From Fennellomyces sp. T-0311 (lineage: Eukaryota > Mucoromycota > Mucoromycetes > Mucorales > Lichtheimiaceae), in contig JALLLT010000021.1 of the NCBI GenBank assembly GCA_025266875.1, positions 682,001-746,000 of the forward strand: DNA of 64,000 bases, given 5' to 3'. The notes below the pieces were generated by a model. It searched no databases and was not told the origin of the DNA. It was given only the letters and a program-made list of their open reading frames with translations. The position numbers and the translations under genes are program-made. Below are positions 62,098 to 64,000 of the stretch, in pieces (position 1 is the stretch's first letter; the number at the start of each line of letters is the position of its first letter).

Positions 62098-63190
62098 CGC
62101 TCTCTCTCACTTACAGCTCGCCGTGCATCGTGACTTTGGGCTTTGTCTGGAATCTAAAGAATGCATCATGCAGTTTTTGGTAGTCGATGTCTAGTTTGCC
62201 CATTTTTGGCGCCACCCGTTCGCGGGTCTTTGATTTAAGCTTTGCTGCATCTTCCTTCTCCCGTACTGCGTCACGCATCTCCATGATACCCGTATCCTTA
62301 ATAAAATCTAAAGGAGGGGAGCCTATTTAGACCCTGTTGTGTCTGCCATGTATGTTTCACCTACCAGGCAGCTCCCATGGGGGCTTTTCGATACCACGCT
62401 TTCCTTGCAAGTATTTACGCTTTTGACTCCAATGCGCTGGCACGGGCACGGTGTTACGGTACGACTTAAGACTTACTAACAGTTTTGGATCCGACGCTGT
62501 GACATCCCACCACTTATTGATCCGTTTAATACAACATTGCAACATATACTAGCGTTCTTCCCCTTACCTCGACTGCTTCTGGCTTCTTTACCAGCTGCTT
62601 CAATTCTGCCACGTCCAGACGCTGCAGTTTCTTGAGCTTTTTTTTTGACAGCGGTTGATCCGAATCGTTGTTTTCGTCTTCATTTTCAGAATCGAATTCG
62701 CCAACACCATTAGCTTGCTCATTATCGCCTTCTGCTACCTCTTCCTTTTGATCTTCATTCTATCAGAATCAAAAAAATAAGCAACTAGAAGTATATGATT
62801 CGATTGGTGCTTCAAACGTTACCTTGGTCTCATTACTGTCGATTTGGTAATGCTTGAACACGTCAGAGATTTGTTGCAGCACGGTTTCATCGACATTGGA
62901 GAGACTTTCAATGTTCTTCAGAGTTTCAGAATCTACGGCTTGAGTGACGTATTCGATTTCAACATCGTTTAGCGATTCATCTTTTTTAGCGCTTCTGCTC
63001 TCGAATTCCTAGGTTTGATCAAAAAGTTTAGAATGTAAAAATCAGAATAATTTAGCGTGATCAAGATTACCTTGCGCCATTCAGCTTGCTCTTGTTCACG
63101 TTGCTTCTTGGTCTTTTTCCGTCGCCGTTGACGGGTTATGTCTTTCTTTGCCGATGTTTGATTGACAGCTTTTGCTACCTCAGCGACCAT
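60894..63190 (-). CDS. SF3B2: Splicing factor 3b subunit 2 (SF3B2/Cus1)
   Basis: Nine minus-strand exons (63190-63071, 63008-62823, 62759-62568, 62512-62365, 62307-62115, 61999-61753, 61695-61633, 61576-61525, 61465-60894) give 590 residues. After a basic N-terminus come the DUF382 core (WWDVTASDPKLLVSLKSYRN, KRGIEKPPWELPD, YQKLHDAFFRFQTKPKVTMHGELYYEGKEFE) and the PSP proline-rich domain (APPPWLINMQRYGPPPSYP, GAQWGYHPGGWGRPP). FNRPLYGDVFG and IVEPVEKNLWGELE are next, then about 15 consecutive Glu residues and the ELRKDVRR...LYQVLPE C-terminus. SF3B2 belongs to the SF3b complex that binds the branch site in both U2 and U12 spliceosomes. It converges on the Brr6/Brl1 gene with a U12-type intron (78 bp apart). 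Intron 5 holds a (GT)28 tract. Confidence 0.96.
62039..62094. repeat. (AC)28 microsatellite in SF3B2 intron 5
   Basis: 28 perfect AC units, read as (GT)28 in the transcript, between the 5' splice site (62114) and the acceptor (62000) of SF3B2 intron 5. Perfect repeats of this length are usually polymorphic. Confidence 0.95.
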
Positions 63191-64000
63191 TAAAAAAAGT
63201 AGGTGTCGAAGAACAACGGGAGTCGGGCTGGGAAACTCTGGCCATTCTTTGACGCTGCTAAATTTCTATGCAGCAGCCTCTTTTTGGTTGGATATAGCCT
63301 GTAAGTAGTATTATAGATGTTTAAGGGTATTGCAGCTAAACTTAGTATAATACACAGCCCAATCCCCATGACTTCGATTTGATGGCCTTCAATTCCTAGT
63401 GCTGAGAGCTTTTATATAGCAGCAGCGGTATGTTGTCTCCGGCAATAGGTGAAATACCAAGTCTCCAGGCTTGTATACTGAAGAATGTCACTTGCTTTGA
63501 TTTGACAACTCTCCCTCAGATATCTCCCTCAAGCCAGTCTCGCGTACAGTGCTTCCTTTACTCAAATCGGAACTGTAAAAGAGTTCGTCTTGACCTTCCT
63601 TCGTAATATCTTTTGCAAGCGATGAACATGTCATAGTTACTAATGCTGCTATGTTAGGACTATAACAGACTATATTGCGCTGTGTATGAAGCAATACCAC
63701 GGACACAGCTTGTCTAATGTGCTTGCCCAATGTTTATGCTATAAAGCATCCAAATGTTTGTCTTTTGATACCGTAGATTATTCATCAAAATAAAATGCAG
63801 GATATGCCAATGGTAAAACTTAATGCATAAAAGGAGCGATAAGCTCTTTTGGAAGCCCACAACTTACTTGCATTAGCTCAATATATAGTATTCTAGAAAC
63901 AAATGCGGCAGAATGAATGTGTGTGATGTCTACTTGGGAATATAGTGTACAATCTAATTGATTATACGGCAAATGGGTTGATGACTTACAGCATACAGTG
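63191..64000. other. SF3B2 promoter and unassigned sequence
   Basis: The first 100-200 bp should hold the SF3B2 promoter. The rest is AT-rich without a recognisable gene. An 80-codon minus-strand frame at 63488-63730 has no motif. Confidence 0.5.

Overview
This window comes from a filamentous fungus, most likely an early-diverging one (Mucoromycota/Mucorales-like). It has no bacterial operon structure. Genes are monocistronic and cut by many short GT-AG introns (about 50-80 nt). The gene set is typically fungal: a velvet-domain regulator, a PKA regulatory subunit, a Cdc12-type septin, a CipC-tail lectin-like protein, GH43 and CAP secreted proteins, and an MDR-type ABC transporter. An AT-AC, U12-type intron in a Brr6/Brl1 gene also fits, because the minor spliceosome is lost in ascomycete yeasts but kept in some early-diverging fungi. 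The assignment below fungus is inference.

Layout. 1-16.5 kb is AT-rich and gene-poor: a secreted CAP protein (2.16-3.14 kb), a secreted protein of unknown family with a 21-nt microexon (10.6-11.9 kb) and a decayed Tc1/mariner-type transposase (about 15 kb). 16.5-32.8 kb is gene-dense: fatty-aldehyde-type ALDH, a divergent pair of organellar GTPases (MnmE/Mss1-type and EngB-type), velvet factor, PKA-R, septin, a double GRF-like zinc protein, a coiled-coil RING protein and a three-HMG-box protein. 32.8-38 kb is again gene-poor and holds a 172-bp TA-flanked MITE, two direct repeats with TTTAGGG-like motifs and a small inverted-repeat element. 38-48.6 kb carries a possible membrane protein, a secreted SGNH/GDSL esterase, an Mdm35-type twin CX9C protein, a five-finger CCCH (ZC3H3-like) protein, a membrane-anchored purple-acid-phosphatase-like enzyme and a full ABCB transporter. 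48.6-52.6 kb is empty apart from a short tandem repeat. 52.6-63.2 kb is dense again: GH43 arabinanase, mitochondrial Obg (Mtg2), a beta-trefoil/CipC fusion, peroxisomal acyl-CoA oxidase, Brr6/Brl1 and SF3B2.

Themes. Three translation-type organellar GTPases (MnmE, EngB, Obg) and an Mdm35-like intermembrane-space protein all serve mitochondria. ALDH and acyl-CoA oxidase both act on fatty chains. The strongest unusual signals are the U12-type AT-AC intron in the Brr6/Brl1 gene, the three-HMG-box protein whose first two boxes are split by introns at the same position, and the two microexons. Exon boundaries were worked out by hand from splice signals, reading phase and conserved motifs; they are predictions, not transcript-supported.
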